Source: Qipengyuania vesicularis
Lineage (GTDB): Bacteria > Pseudomonadota > Alphaproteobacteria > Sphingomonadales > Sphingomonadaceae
NCBI RefSeq assembly: GCF_019711415.1
Contig: NZ_JAIGNJ010000001.1
Span: 737,001 to 801,000, forward strand
DNA length: 64,000 bases
Direction of reading: 5' to 3'
Below the pieces are notes generated by a model that did no database searches, was not told the DNA's origin, and saw only the letters and a program-made list of their open reading frames with translations. This document shows positions 16,922 to 25,965 of this stretch, piece after piece; the first letter of the stretch is position 1, and each line of letters starts with the position of its first letter. The translations under genes and the position numbers were made by a program.

Positions 16922-18727
16922 ATGCCCACCTATACCGCACCCACCCGCGATACGCGTTTCATCATCAACGAAGTGCTGGAACTTGCCAGCTACGGAAACC
17001 TGCCCGGTTTCGAAATGGCGACCGACGATGTGACCGACGCGGTCATCAACGAAGGTGGCAAGTTCTGTGCCGAAGTTCTCGCACCGCTCAACCGCATTGG
17101 CGACGAGCATGGCTGCGTGCGCAATGACGATGGCTCGGTCACCACCCCTCCGGGTTTCAAGGAAGCCTTCGACCAGTTCCGCGAGGCAGGCTGGGGCACG
17201 ATCGCCCATGACGAACAGTTCGGCGGGCAGGGCATGCCGCATGTTCTCGGCTTCGTGATGGAAGAATTCATCTCTGGTGCCAACCAGGCTTTCGGCATGT
17301 ATCCGGGCCTCACCAATGGCGCGATCTCGGCGCTGGTGGCCAAGGGTTCGGAAGAGCAGAAGGCTATGTATGTGCCGAAGATGGTCTCGGGCGAATGGAC
17401 CGGCACCATGAACCTGACCGAGCCGCATTGCGGCACCGATCTCGGCATGATCCGCACCAAGGCGGTGCCGAATGGCGACGGCTCCTATGCGATCACCGGG
17501 ACCAAGATCTTCATCTCGGCCGGCGAACACGACATGAGCGAGAACATCATTCACCTCGTCCTCGCCAAGACCCCGGGCGCGCCCGACAGCACCAAGGGCA
17601 TTTCGCTCTTCGTGGTGCCCAAGTTCATTGTGAACGAGGACGGCACTCCGGGCGAGCGCAACGGCGTGATGTGCGGCTCGATCGAACACAAGATGGGCAT
17701 CCACGGAAACTCGACCTGCGTGCTGAATTACGACGGCGCCAAGGGCTGGATGGTCGGCGAGGAGAACAAGGGTCTCGCCGCCATGTTCATCATGATGAAT
17801 GCCGCGCGTCTTGGTGTCGGCATCCAGGGCCTCAGCCAGGCCGAAGTCGCCTATCAGAACGCAGTCGCCTATGCGCTCGACCGTCGCCAGGGCCGCGCTC
17901 TGACCGGTCCGGCAGAGCCCGAAGCGCAGGCCGATCCGATCTTCGTCCACCCCGACGTTCGCCGTATGCTGATGGACGCCAAGTCCTTCACCGAAGGCAT
18001 GCGTGCACTGGCCCTGTGGGGCGGCCTGCTCGTCGATTTGACGCACAAGGCGCAGACGGAGGAAGAGCGCGAGGAAGCCGACATGCTGCTCGGCCTCATG
18101 ACCCCGGTCATCAAGGGCTACGGCACCGACAAGGGCTATGAAGTCGCCACCAACATGCAGCAGGTCTTCGGCGGCCACGGCTACATCGAGGAATGGGGCA
18201 TGAGCCAGTTCGTCCGCGATGCCCGCATTGCCCAGATCTACGAAGGCACCAATGGCGTGCAGGCAATGGACCTGTGCGGTCGCAAGCTTGCCAGCAAGGG
18301 CGGCGCTGCGATCCAGGCCTTCTTCAAGCACGTCGGCGACGAAATCGCCGCGGCCAAGGAGGTCGACGAACTGAAGGACATGGCAGAGCAGCTCGAAAAG
18401 GCGCTCGGCCAGCAGCAGGCTGCGACCATGTGGTTCATGAACAATGCGATGCAAAACCCGAACCACCTCGGCGCGGGCGCGCATCACTACATGCACATCA
18501 TGGGCATCGTGACGCTCGGCCTGATGTGGTTGAAGATGGCCAAGGTCGCCGCCGCCAAGGTCGGCAGCGCGGGCGACGAGAAGGCGTTCTACGAACAGAA
18601 GCTCGCCACGGCGCGCTATTACATGGATCGTTACCTGCCCGACGCCGGCGCCCTGCGCCGCAAGCTCGAAGCAGGCAGCGACAGCCTGATGGCACTGGGC
18701 GAGGACGCGTTCGCTACGGCCGCATAA
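16922..18727 (+). CDS. Acyl-CoA dehydrogenase with C-terminal extension (FadE/DmdC type)
   Basis: FAD-dependent acyl-CoA dehydrogenase of 601 residues, longer than the classical 380-400. The N-terminal extension is PTYTAPTRDTRFIINEVLEL. Core motifs are MNLTEPHCGTDLGMIRTKA, KIFISAGEHDM, the RLGVGIQGL helix, and QVFGGHGYIEEW followed by IYEGTNGVQAMDL near residue 440. An extra helical C-terminal domain (PF12806-like) follows. The ATG at 16922 has AAGGAC in front. This subfamily includes DmdC (3-methylmercaptopropionyl-CoA) and broad long-chain enzymes; the substrate cannot be told here. Confidence 0.95.
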   Translation: MPTYTAPTRDTRFIINEVLELASYGNLPGFEMATDDVTDAVINEGGKFCAEVLAPLNRIGDEHGCVRNDDGSVTTPPGFKEAFDQFREAGWGTIAHDEQFGGQGMPHVLGFVMEEFISGANQAFGMYPGLTNGAISALVAKGSEEQKAMYVPKMVSGEWTGTMNLTEPHCGTDLGMIRTKAVPNGDGSYAITGTKIFISAGEHDMSENIIHLVLAKTPGAPDSTKGISLFVVPKFIVNEDGTPGERNGVMCGSIEHKMGIHGNSTCVLNYDGAKGWMVGEENKGLAAMFIMMNAARLGVGIQGLSQAEVAYQNAVAYALDRRQGRALTGPAEPEAQADPIFVHPDVRRMLMDAKSFTEGMRALALWGGLLVDLTHKAQTEEEREEADMLLGLMTPVIKGYGTDKGYEVATNMQQVFGGHGYIEEWGMSQFVRDARIAQIYEGTNGVQAMDLCGRKLASKGGAAIQAFFKHVGDEIAAAKEVDELKDMAEQLEKALGQQQAATMWFMNNAMQNPNHLGAGAHHYMHIMGIVTLGLMWLKMAKVAAAKVGSAGDEKAFYEQKLATARYYMDRYLPDAGALRRKLEAGSDSLMALGEDAFATAA

Positions 18728-18772
18728 GTCCAAGCCGCAGCATCACGCTGCTGGCCGATTGACGAGTTTGAG

Positions 18773-18809
18773 ACGCGGGGTACCCCTTCCATAGGGCATC
18801 CCGCGTTTT
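18773..18809 (+). terminator. Terminator after the acyl-CoA dehydrogenase
   Basis: ACGCGGG (18773-18779) pairs with CCCGCGT (18800-18806), extended inside by an ACCC/GGG pairing, and TTTT (18806-18809) follows directly. It lies 46 bases after the stop codon and is a good factor-independent terminator on the plus strand. Confidence 0.75.
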
Positions 18810-18876
18810 GCCGTGATACTCGGGATTGAAAGAGCCGATGCGAGGCTAGCGTCGGTGGGGCGTGTAGGAAAATGGG

Positions 18877-18905
18877 ATGTCTGCAAATGGGTGGAAAGCG
18901 GACGT
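18877..18905. repeat. Probable interspersed intergenic repeat element
   Basis: ATGTCTGC (18877-18884) and GCGGACGT (18898-18905) form an eight-pair stem with two G-U pairs, around a loop containing GGGTGGAAA. Sequences of the type ATGTCCGC..CCACCC..GCGGACAT recur between genes in many sphingomonad and rhizobial genomes, where they give rise to spurious small proteins containing NVRFPPIADI; the translation here reads NVRFPPICRHP. That is from memory. Only one copy was noticed in this window. Confidence 0.45.
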
Positions 18906-19273
18906 TAGCTCTGAACTCGAAATGGATGGTTCGGGTTTTGCCGAACGAACTCTTCGACATCCTTCAGACGCTCGGGATACGGCTCGACATCTCGCCAACC
19001 AGTGTTGGGAAAAAATCGAAAGCCAGCACTCCAAAGCCTCTCGACTTTTTTCCATTGCTCTATGTCCGATTTCTTCGGTGCCTTAAACGCTCTGCCCATG
19101 CAGTGTGCTGGTTCTGCGCATTGAGGACAAATGGCCGCGCTATTTTCGGACAGTTTCCAAGACTTTCGGCACTCGAAACACACGTGAGCGGTAAGGTAAT
19201 CCGGCCCACGATGCGTAGGCGGCACACTTGGACCGGGAATAGACCGGTTGCCAATCTCTTTGCGAATTTCCAT
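18905..19273 (-). CDS. Zinc-ribbon protein of unknown function
   Basis: Protein of about 122 residues with two Cys pairs, CFEC and CPQC, separated by about 16 residues, as in a zinc ribbon, followed by MGRAFKAPKKSDIEQWKKVE and an aromatic-rich C-terminus (FRFFPNTGWRDVEPYPERL). I believe similar uncharacterised proteins occur across Proteobacteria, but I know no function. The ATG at 19273 is my choice; no clear ribosome site is visible, and GTG at 19303 is an alternative. Two sampled 60-base lines have 48-53% G+C, well below the neighbours, which suggests recent acquisition. Confidence 0.7.
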   Translation of the reverse strand: MEIRKEIGNRSIPGPSVPPTHRGPDYLTAHVCFECRKSWKLSENSAAICPQCAEPAHCMGRAFKAPKKSDIEQWKKVERLWSAGFRFFPNTGWRDVEPYPERLKDVEEFVRQNPNHPFRVQS

Positions 19274-19369
19274 GCGCTCAGACTTGGAGGGCGGTTTCTT
19301 CACTCGGAGGCAGATGCCCGAACATCTGAATGGCCGCAATCGGGTCGTTAGCTGTCGTTCAGTATTCCC

Positions 19370-20290
19370 TTACTCCGTCGGCAGGAAATCCGGCACCGAG
19401 AGATACCGCTCGCCCGTGTCGTAGTTGAAGCCCATGACACGGGTGCCCGCATCGAGCTCCGGCAGCTTCTTAGCAATCGCCGCGAGCGTCGCACCGCTCG
19501 AGATGCCGACCAGCAAGCCCTCGGTCGCCGCGCATTTGCGGGCCCATTCCTTAGCATCTTCCGGCTCGACCTGGATGGCACCGTCGATGGCTTGGGTGTG
19601 CAGGTTCTCAGGGACGAAGCCCGCACCGATGCCCTGGATCGGGTGGGGGCCGGGCTGGCCGCCGCTGATGACCGGGGAGAGGGTCGGTTCCACCGCATAG
19701 GCTTTCATGCTCGGCCACGTCTCTTTCAGCACTTCGGCACAGCCGGTGAGGTGGCCGCCGGTGCCGACGCCGGTGATCATCACGTCGATCGGGCTGTCGG
19801 AGAAGTCGGCGAGGATTTCCTTCGCCGTGGTGCGCTTGTGGACTTCGAAATTGGACGGATTGTCGAACTGGCTGGGCATCCATGCGCCTTCGGTCTGTTC
19901 GACCAGTTCCTCTGCGCGCGCGATGGCGGCCTTCATCCCGCCTTCCTTGGGCGTGAGGTCGAAGGTAGCGCCATAGGCCAGCATCAGGCGGCGGCGTTCG
20001 AGGCTCATGCTCTCGGGCATGACGAGCACCAGCTTGTAGCCCTTCACCGCAGCGGCGATGGCAAGGCCGATCCCGGTGTTGCCGCTGGTCGGCTCGATAA
20101 TCGTGCCGCCGGGCTTCAGCTTGCCCGCCTTTTCAGCATCCTCGACCATGGCAAGCCCGATACGGTCCTTGATCGATCCACCGGGATTGGCGCGCTCGTT
20201 CTTCACCCAGACCTCGTGATCGGGGAAGAGGCGCGCGAGACGGATATGCGGGGTGCCGCCGATGGTTTCGAGTACGGATTGGGCTTTCAT
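19370..20290 (-). CDS. cysK: Cysteine synthase A (O-acetylserine sulfhydrylase)
   Basis: PLP enzyme making cysteine from O-acetylserine and sulfide. The Schiff-base lysine is in [11 protein letters not shown] (Lys41), the substrate loop is [12 protein letters not shown], and the phosphate-binding GTGGHLTG is also present. Length (306 residues) is normal. The ATG overlaps the stop of the upstream MFS gene (ATGA), so the two are one operon. A role of the transporter in cysteine or sulfur export is possible but is only an inference from coupling. Confidence 0.96.
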   Translation of the reverse strand: MKAQSVLETIGGTPHIRLARLFPDHEVWVKNERANPGGSIKDRIGLAMVEDAEKAGKLKPGGTIIEPTSGNTGIGLAIAAAVKGYKLVLVMPESMSLERRRLMLAYGATFDLTPKEGGMKAAIARAEELVEQTEGAWMPSQFDNPSNFEVHKRTTAKEILADFSDSPIDVMITGVGTGGHLTGCAEVLKETWPSMKAYAVEPTLSPVISGGQPGPHPIQGIGAGFVPENLHTQAIDGAIQVEPEDAKEWARKCAATEGLLVGISSGATLAAIAKKLPELDAGTRVMGFNYDTGERYLSVPDFLPTE

Positions 20291-21597
20291 GGCATCTGCT
20301 CCTGGAGCTTTTCCTCTGGGGGTCGTTCTTGTAATTCTTCAGGCGGATCGAAGGTCCGCGTGGTCCTGAGAACCGGGAATAGTTTCGTCCATGCCGCAAC
20401 GGTCACGATGGCGCCTGCGCCGCCGGTAACCACTGCTGCTACCGGACCTATCGCATAGGCGAGGCTGCCGGAAAAGAAGTCACCGAATTCATTCGAGGCG
20501 CTGATGGTCAGAAGGCTGACCGAAGAGACCCGGCCGCGCTTCTCGTCAGGCGTATGCAGCTGGATCAGCGACTGGCGGATATAGACGCTGAACATGTCCG
20601 CCGCACCGACGATGAAGAGCATGGCGAGGCTCAATGGCATCGATGTCGAGAAACCGAAGACGATGGTGGCGAGGCCGAATATGGCCACCGCCCAGAGCAT
20701 TTTGGGTCCGACGTTGGTCTTGAGCGGACGGAAGGAGAAGTAGAGCGCCGTGATCGCTGCCCCGACGGCAGGAGCCATGGCGAGCTGAGCAAGGCCGGTC
20801 TCGCCGACCTCGAGGATATCGCGCGCATAGACCGGGAAGAGCGCCGTCGCCCCGGCAAGGAATACCGCAAACAGGTCGAGTGTAATCGCGCCAAGCACCA
20901 TCTTGTTGCGCACCACGTAACGCACGCCCTCGACCATGGCATGAATTGGCCTTTGGTTTTGCGGGCGCGGCGGCTGCGGGACCTTGCCGATGAAGGAGAG
21001 CGAGGTGATCGAAACGAGGAACAGCCCAACCGCTGCGGCATAAGGCAGGGCGGGGAGAACCGCGTAAAGATAGCCGCCAAGCGCAGGTCCCACGATCATC
21101 CCAACCTGCCAAGATATGCTCGACAGCGCGATCGCGTTGGGCAGGATCGCCTTGGGGACGAGATTTGGGGCGAGCGCGGAGAATGCAGGGCCAGCAAAGG
21201 CGCGGGCAACTCCGAGCAGCACCGCGATCCCGAAGATCCACGGCAGGCTGAGCGTTCCACTCCACGTCAGCCAGGCAAGCAGGGCAGCACACACGAGCTG
21301 CAGGGCCACCATGAGGCGCCCGAGGTTGCGTCGGTCGAAATGGTCGGCAGCCCAGCCGGAGAAGGGCGTCAGCAGGAAAAGCGGGACGAATTGCAGGAGG
21401 CCGATCAGGGCGAGTTGGCCCGAAGCCTCCGCCACACCCATGCCGCCATCGCGGGCGATATTGTACGTCTGCCACCCGATGATCAGCATCATCGCATATT
21501 GCGCCAGCGTCATCGTGAGGCGCGAAATCCAGTAGGCTCGGAAGTTTGCTATCCTAAGCGGCGATGTCTCGGGGGAGGGCGCGGTGTCGGACGTCAC
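20287..21597 (-). CDS. MFS transporter (EntS/DHA3-like)
   Basis: Integral inner-membrane protein of 436 residues with 12 likely transmembrane segments. The motif-A-type loop [14 protein letters not shown] between segments 2 and 3, and the opening [20 protein letters not shown], place it in the MFS_3/DHA3 (enterobactin-exporter-like) group. It starts with GTG at 21597. The substrate is unknown. It is translationally coupled to cysK, which is unusual for this group. Confidence 0.9.
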   Translation of the reverse strand: MTSDTAPSPETSPLRIANFRAYWISRLTMTLAQYAMMLIIGWQTYNIARDGGMGVAEASGQLALIGLLQFVPLFLLTPFSGWAADHFDRRNLGRLMVALQLVCAALLAWLTWSGTLSLPWIFGIAVLLGVARAFAGPAFSALAPNLVPKAILPNAIALSSISWQVGMIVGPALGGYLYAVLPALPYAAAVGLFLVSITSLSFIGKVPQPPRPQNQRPIHAMVEGVRYVVRNKMVLGAITLDLFAVFLAGATALFPVYARDILEVGETGLAQLAMAPAVGAAITALYFSFRPLKTNVGPKMLWAVAIFGLATIVFGFSTSMPLSLAMLFIVGAADMFSVYIRQSLIQLHTPDEKRGRVSSVSLLTISASNEFGDFFSGSLAYAIGPVAAVVTGGAGAIVTVAAWTKLFPVLRTTRTFDPPEELQERPPEEKLQEQMP

Positions 21598-21671
21598 CCC
21601 AAACGCATGGCAGGCGCCCCTTCGCTTGTGAAGAGACGCCTGCTTGCTCGTTTAGAAACGAATGTTGGCGC

Positions 21672-22010
21672 TCAGCGCATCTTCCGCAGGCGCGGATTGG
21701 GCTGGATCGTGTCGATCAGCGAAAGGAAATCGTCGACGCGGATGATACGCTCGAACTGGAAGCCCGCGCGATTGTCGCGGCACCAGATGCAATAGGCTTC
21801 GATCCGTCCGATAACCGGCAGCCGCACCACGACGCGCTCGCCGCGTGCGATGTTCTCCGCATCGTCGATCATGAAGCCGTTCGCAGAGATATTCGCGATA
21901 TGCATGCGCATATCACCCTTGCCGTAATGCTCGGCAATGACCGGGTGGTCGACCGGGTGGCGCGCCATGCGGCGCTGATCGGTGACGCTGAGTTGTGCTC
22001 CGGCGCTCAT
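21672..22010 (-). CDS. PilZ-domain protein
   Basis: Single-domain protein of 112 residues. It carries the c-di-GMP-binding signature of PilZ: RRMAR near residue 13 (RxxxR) and IANISANGFMID (D/NxSxxG-type) near residue 40, followed by beta-rich sequence. It therefore probably responds to cyclic di-GMP. It is a free-standing adaptor with no fused output domain. It lies between the MFS-cysK operon and tyrS, all on the minus strand, with its own ATG and 74-114 bases of gap on each side. Confidence 0.9.
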   Translation of the reverse strand: MSAGAQLSVTDQRRMARHPVDHPVIAEHYGKGDMRMHIANISANGFMIDDAENIARGERVVVRLPVIGRIEAYCIWCRDNRAGFQFERIIRVDDFLSLIDTIQPNPRLRKMR

Positions 22011-22124
22011 GCGGTGTGAACCCTTTTCTATGTTCTCAAGACCGTCCCCCTATTCGCGCAGAAAGCCGAATATTTGGTAAACCGGGTCGAAAGATCGTCG
22101 AAAAGCGCGTTGTCCCGAGGCCGA

Positions 22125-23354
22125 TCAGCGGCGGATGATGGCGTGCTTCTTCTTGCCCAGCGAGAGCTTGAGTTCGCTGCCTTCGGCGACCTCCACCAAG
22201 TGGCCCGGATCGGACACGGCCTCGCCATCGATCTTCACCGCGCCTTCGGCCAGCTTGCGCTTCGCCTCGCCATTGGAAGCGGTGAAGCCGAGCGCGGTCA
22301 GGACCGCGCCGATGCGCATTCCTTCAGGCCCGACATCGATCGCAGGCAGGTCTTCACCAGCGCCGCCACCGGCGAAAGTCTCTGCTGCGGTTCGTGCGGC
22401 CATTTCCGCCGCGTCGCGCCCGCGGACCAGCGCCGTGACCTCGTTCGCCAGCACGGTCTTGGCATCGTTGATCTGCGCACCCTCGAGCGATTCGAGACGG
22501 GCGATTTCGTCAAGCGGCAAGTCCGTAAACAGGCGCAGAAAGCGGCCCACGTCGCGGTCGTCGGCATTACGCCAGTATTGCCAGAAGTCGTAACTCGGAA
22601 GCTGCTCTTCATTGAGCCAGACAGCCCCGGCGGCAGTCTTGCCCATCTTCGAACCATCTGCAGTGGTCAGCAGCGGTGTGGTGAGTCCGAACAGCTCGCT
22701 CCCGTCCATGCGCCTGGCCAATTCCATACCGTTGACGATATTGCCCCACTGGTCGCTGCCGCCCATCTGCAAGCGGCAGTCATATCGCTGCGCCAGCTCG
22801 CGGAAGTCGTAGGCCTGGAGGATCATGTAGTTGAATTCGAGGAAGGTCAGCGGCTGTTCGCGCTCGAGCCGCAGCTTCACCGAATCGAAGGTCAGCATGC
22901 GGTTGACCGTGAAATGCGGACCGACATCGCGCAGCAGCTCGATGTAGCCCAGCTGGCTCAGCCACTCGTCATTGTTGACCATTACCGCATCGGTCGGCCC
23001 GTCACCGAAGGTCAGCAGACGTTCGAACACCTGGCGGATGCCCGCAATGTTTGCCTCGATGCCGTCATTGGTGAGCATCTTGCGGCTTTCGTCCTTGCCC
23101 GAAGGATCGCCCACCTTGGTCGTGCCACCGCCCATCACCACGATCGGCTTGTGGCCGGCCTGCTGGAGGCGGCGCAACATCATGATCTGCACCAGGCTCC
23201 CGATGTGCAGGCTGGGCGCGGTGGCGTCGAAACCGATGTATCCCGGCACGATCTGTCGCGCGGCAAGGGCGTCCAGTCCCTCCGCATCGGTAATCTGGTG
23301 GATATAGCCGCGCTCTTCGAGCAGACGCAGGAGATCGGATTGGTAGGTGCTCAT
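22125..23354 (-). CDS. tyrS: Tyrosyl-tRNA synthetase
   Basis: Class I aminoacyl-tRNA synthetase of 409 residues. The HIGH-type motif is in [16 protein letters not shown], the tyrosine-binding region includes [16 protein letters not shown], and the KMSKS-type loop reads [14 protein letters not shown]. The C-terminus has an S4 RNA-binding domain ([18 protein letters not shown]). It is divergent from the DOMON-like gene, with 32 bases between starts. Confidence 0.98.
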   Translation of the reverse strand: MSTYQSDLLRLLEERGYIHQITDAEGLDALAARQIVPGYIGFDATAPSLHIGSLVQIMMLRRLQQAGHKPIVVMGGGTTKVGDPSGKDESRKMLTNDGIEANIAGIRQVFERLLTFGDGPTDAVMVNNDEWLSQLGYIELLRDVGPHFTVNRMLTFDSVKLRLEREQPLTFLEFNYMILQAYDFRELAQRYDCRLQMGGSDQWGNIVNGMELARRMDGSELFGLTTPLLTTADGSKMGKTAAGAVWLNEEQLPSYDFWQYWRNADDRDVGRFLRLFTDLPLDEIARLESLEGAQINDAKTVLANEVTALVRGRDAAEMAARTAAETFAGGGAGEDLPAIDVGPEGMRIGAVLTALGFTASNGEAKRKLAEGAVKIDGEAVSDPGHLVEVAEGSELKLSLGKKKHAIIRR

Positions 23355-23386
23355 GATGGAGCGCCCGCTAGCATGGGGATTCGGCT

Positions 23387-23929
23387 TTGGAAACGCATGA
23401 ACTTGTCCCCCACCCGGCCTATCCGCCGCTGGAGGTGACCTCGGTTGCGGCGCGGATCGTTTCGCGCGACGAAAACTGGTTGCGGTTGCGCTGGCGGATT
23501 GAGGGATCCGGGAAGCTCATGGTCCCAGGCTTTGCCGGGAAGGGCAGGGCTGACGAGCTGTGGCGCACCACATGTTTCGAGCTGTTCCTCAAGCCCGAGG
23601 GCAAGGATGCCTATATCGAGTTCAACCTCTCGCCATCGGAGCGTTGGGCGGCCTACAACTTCACTTCCCGCCGCGACGGGATGACCGACCGGCCGGTCCC
23701 CCGAGAGCCCGAATGCACCATGCGTCAGGGTAGCAGCTTTGCGATATTCGACGCGGCGATCCCCGCTGCAGCCCTGCCGGATGGCGAATGCGCAGCGGGT
23801 CTGACCTGCGTTCTTGAGGAAGAAGGCGGGATCAAGAGCTTCTGGGCGCTCGGTCATCCACAGGATGAGCCCGATTTCCACGATCCGGCTTGCTTCACCG
23901 CGCGGCTTGATGCACCGACAACCGCATGA
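23387..23929 (+). CDS. DOMON-like domain protein
   Basis: Protein of 180 residues with no signal peptide. [20 protein letters not shown], then a beta-rich core with [33 protein letters not shown] and [16 protein letters not shown], matches the proteins called 'DOMON-like' in sphingomonads. DOMON folds bind sugars or haem. It uses a TTG start at 23387, since there is no ATG or GTG before the conserved region. The stop overlaps the start of the NamZ-like gene by four bases, so the two are coupled and may act on related carbohydrate. Confidence 0.8.
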   Translation: METHELVPHPAYPPLEVTSVAARIVSRDENWLRLRWRIEGSGKLMVPGFAGKGRADELWRTTCFELFLKPEGKDAYIEFNLSPSERWAAYNFTSRRDGMTDRPVPREPECTMRQGSSFAIFDAAIPAAALPDGECAAGLTCVLEEEGGIKSFWALGHPQDEPDFHDPACFTARLDAPTTA

Positions 23930-25128
23930 AATTCGGCATAGACGGCCTGATCACCGACAGCGAATTGCGCGCCCCGCTTGAAGGCAAGCGCGTCTCGCTG
24001 ATCGCCCATCCCGCTTCGGTTACGGCACAGCTCGACCACTCTCTCGATGCACTGATCGCGCGTGGGATCAACGTGACTTCCGCCTTCGGACCGCAGCACG
24101 GCCTCAAGGGCGACAAGCAGGACAATATGGTGGAGACCGCAGACGAGACCGATCCGCGCTACAACATACCGGTCTTCAGTCTCTACGGGGAGGTGCGCCG
24201 CCCGACCGGCCAGATGATGTCGACTGCCGACGTCTTCCTCTACGACCTCCAGGATCTCGGTTGCCGCATCTACACCTTCGTGACGACGCTGCTCTACTTG
24301 CTGGAGGAAGCAGCGAAGTCAGGCAAGTCGGTCTGGGTTCTTGACCGGCCCAACCCGGCAGGCGGCCCGGTCGAAGGCACGCTCCTGCTCGAAGGGCAGG
24401 AAAGCTTCGTCGGTGCAGGGCCGATGGTGATGCGGCACGGCATGACCATGGGCGAAATGGGCCACTGGTTCGTCGAGCACTTCAATCTGGACGTCGACTA
24501 CAAGGTGATCGAGATGGAGGGCTGGAAGCCGGGCAAGTCACCCGGCTTTGGCTGGCCGCAGGAACGCGTCTGGATCAATCCGAGCCCCAATGCCGCAAAC
24601 CTCAACATGGCGCGGGCCTATGCCGGAACGGTGATGCTCGAGGGGACCACGCTGAGCGAGGGCAGGGGGACGACCCGCCCCCTCGAAGTCCTGTTCGGCG
24701 CCCCGGATGTCGATGCACTTGCGGTGCGCGAAGAAATGCACCGGCTAGCACCCATCTGGTTGCGCGGCTGCCATTTGCGCGAATGCTGGTTCGAACCGAC
24801 CTTCCACAAGCACGCAGGAACGCTCTGCAACGGGTTGATGATCCACGCAGAAGGTCCGTTCTACGATCATCACGAATTCAAGCCATGGCGGCTGCAAGCG
24901 CTCGCTTTCAAGGCGATCCGCAATCTTTATCCGGATTACGAAATCTGGCGCGACTTTCCCTATGAATACGAGTTCGACCGGCTCGCGATCGACGTCATCA
25001 ACGGTGGGCCCTCGCTGCGCGAATGGGTCGACGATGCTGAAGCCGACCCGCAGGATCTCGACGATCTTGCCGGAGCCGACGAACAGCAGTGGCGCGAAAC
25101 CATTGCGCCGCACCTGATCTACAGCTGA
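23926..25128 (+). CDS. namZ: DUF1343/NamZ-like exo-beta-N-acetylmuramidase
   Basis: Protein of 400 residues belonging to DUF1343, whose characterised member NamZ (YbbC of Bacillus) removes N-acetylmuramic acid from the non-reducing end of peptidoglycan fragments. Family motifs are GPQHGLKGD, IPVFSLYGEVRRPT, DLQDLGCRIYTFV and LDRPNPAGG. No signal peptide is visible, so it probably works in the cytoplasm on recycled muropeptides. It overlaps the DOMON-like gene by four bases, and its last 10 bases overlap the convergent DUF817 gene. Confidence 0.85.
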   Translation: MKFGIDGLITDSELRAPLEGKRVSLIAHPASVTAQLDHSLDALIARGINVTSAFGPQHGLKGDKQDNMVETADETDPRYNIPVFSLYGEVRRPTGQMMSTADVFLYDLQDLGCRIYTFVTTLLYLLEEAAKSGKSVWVLDRPNPAGGPVEGTLLLEGQESFVGAGPMVMRHGMTMGEMGHWFVEHFNLDVDYKVIEMEGWKPGKSPGFGWPQERVWINPSPNAANLNMARAYAGTVMLEGTTLSEGRGTTRPLEVLFGAPDVDALAVREEMHRLAPIWLRGCHLRECWFEPTFHKHAGTLCNGLMIHAEGPFYDHHEFKPWRLQALAFKAIRNLYPDYEIWRDFPYEYEFDRLAIDVINGGPSLREWVDDAEADPQDLDDLAGADEQQWRETIAPHLIYS

Positions 25129-25961
25129 TCAGGCGGTTTTCTGATTGGCGAGACCAAGCTCACCAACACGAAACTGATGAGCATAAGGAGGTACCAGCTG
25201 CCCAGCTTGGCGACCGAAACCATCTCCCAGCCGTCTTCCTGCCCGGGATAGTTCCAAGCATTGGCGAAGGTCGCGATATTCTCCGCGAACCAGATGAACA
25301 CCGCCACCAGCAGAAAGCCGAGCAGCAGCGGCATCCAGCGATGGACGCGCCAGTTGCGAAAATGGACCTTCGTGTGGCGGAATAGCCAGAAAGTGAGCGC
25401 GAAAAGCGCCAGCCTGATATCGGGCAGCCAGTGATGGGCGAAGAAGTTGACGTAGATGGCCACTGCCAAGGCGTAGGTCGCCCAGCGCGCAGGATAACCG
25501 GAGTAACGAAAATCGAAGATGCGCCAGACGCGCGCGATATAGCTGCCGACGCTGGCATACATGAAGCCGGAAAATAGCGGGACGCCAGCGATGTGGAGGA
25601 AGCTGTCTTCAGGGTAGATCCACGACCCCGCGGCCGTCTTGAACAGCTCCATCACCGTCCCGACGATATGGAAGATCAGGATTACCTTGGCCTCGTCCCA
25701 GGTCTCGAGCCGGAACAGCAGCATCCCGGCCTGTATCGCAATCGCAGCTAGAGTGAGAAAATCGTAGCGGTGGAGGAGAGCGTCGTCGGGATAGAAGAGA
25801 TGGGTTGCCAGCAGAAGGGCCAGCAATAGTGCGCCGAAGAGACAGGCCCAGCCTTGCTTGAACCCGAACAGCAGGAATTCGTAGAGCCACAGTCGCCATC
25901 CGCTGCCGGGATCGAAGGACTCGAGGCGCTGCCGGATTGCCTCGAAGCGTGTGTGCTTCAA
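25119..25961 (-). CDS. DUF817 integral membrane protein
   Basis: Membrane protein of 280 residues with about eight hydrophobic segments. GFKQGWACLFGALLLALLLA, KVILIFHIVGTVMELFKTA, GVPLFSGFMYASVGSYIARVW and the C-terminal FIWFAENIATFANAWNYPGQ match DUF817 (YoaT-like). Conserved His, Glu and Trp residues lie in the membrane region. Function is unknown. It starts 4 bases after the VWA gene and is probably co-transcribed with it. Its end overlaps the namZ-like gene on the other strand by 10 bases. Confidence 0.9.
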   Translation of the reverse strand: MKHTRFEAIRQRLESFDPGSGWRLWLYEFLLFGFKQGWACLFGALLLALLLATHLFYPDDALLHRYDFLTLAAIAIQAGMLLFRLETWDEAKVILIFHIVGTVMELFKTAAGSWIYPEDSFLHIAGVPLFSGFMYASVGSYIARVWRIFDFRYSGYPARWATYALAVAIYVNFFAHHWLPDIRLALFALTFWLFRHTKVHFRNWRVHRWMPLLLGFLLVAVFIWFAENIATFANAWNYPGQEDGWEMVSVAKLGSWYLLMLISFVLVSLVSPIRKPPDQL

Positions 25962-25965
25962 CCGT

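Noticed and set aside
16832..18733. Long open frame (633 codons) opposite the acyl-CoA dehydrogenase
   Set aside because: It mirrors the strong codon bias of the real gene on the plus strand; its translation has no domain pattern and is rich in His, Arg and Ala.
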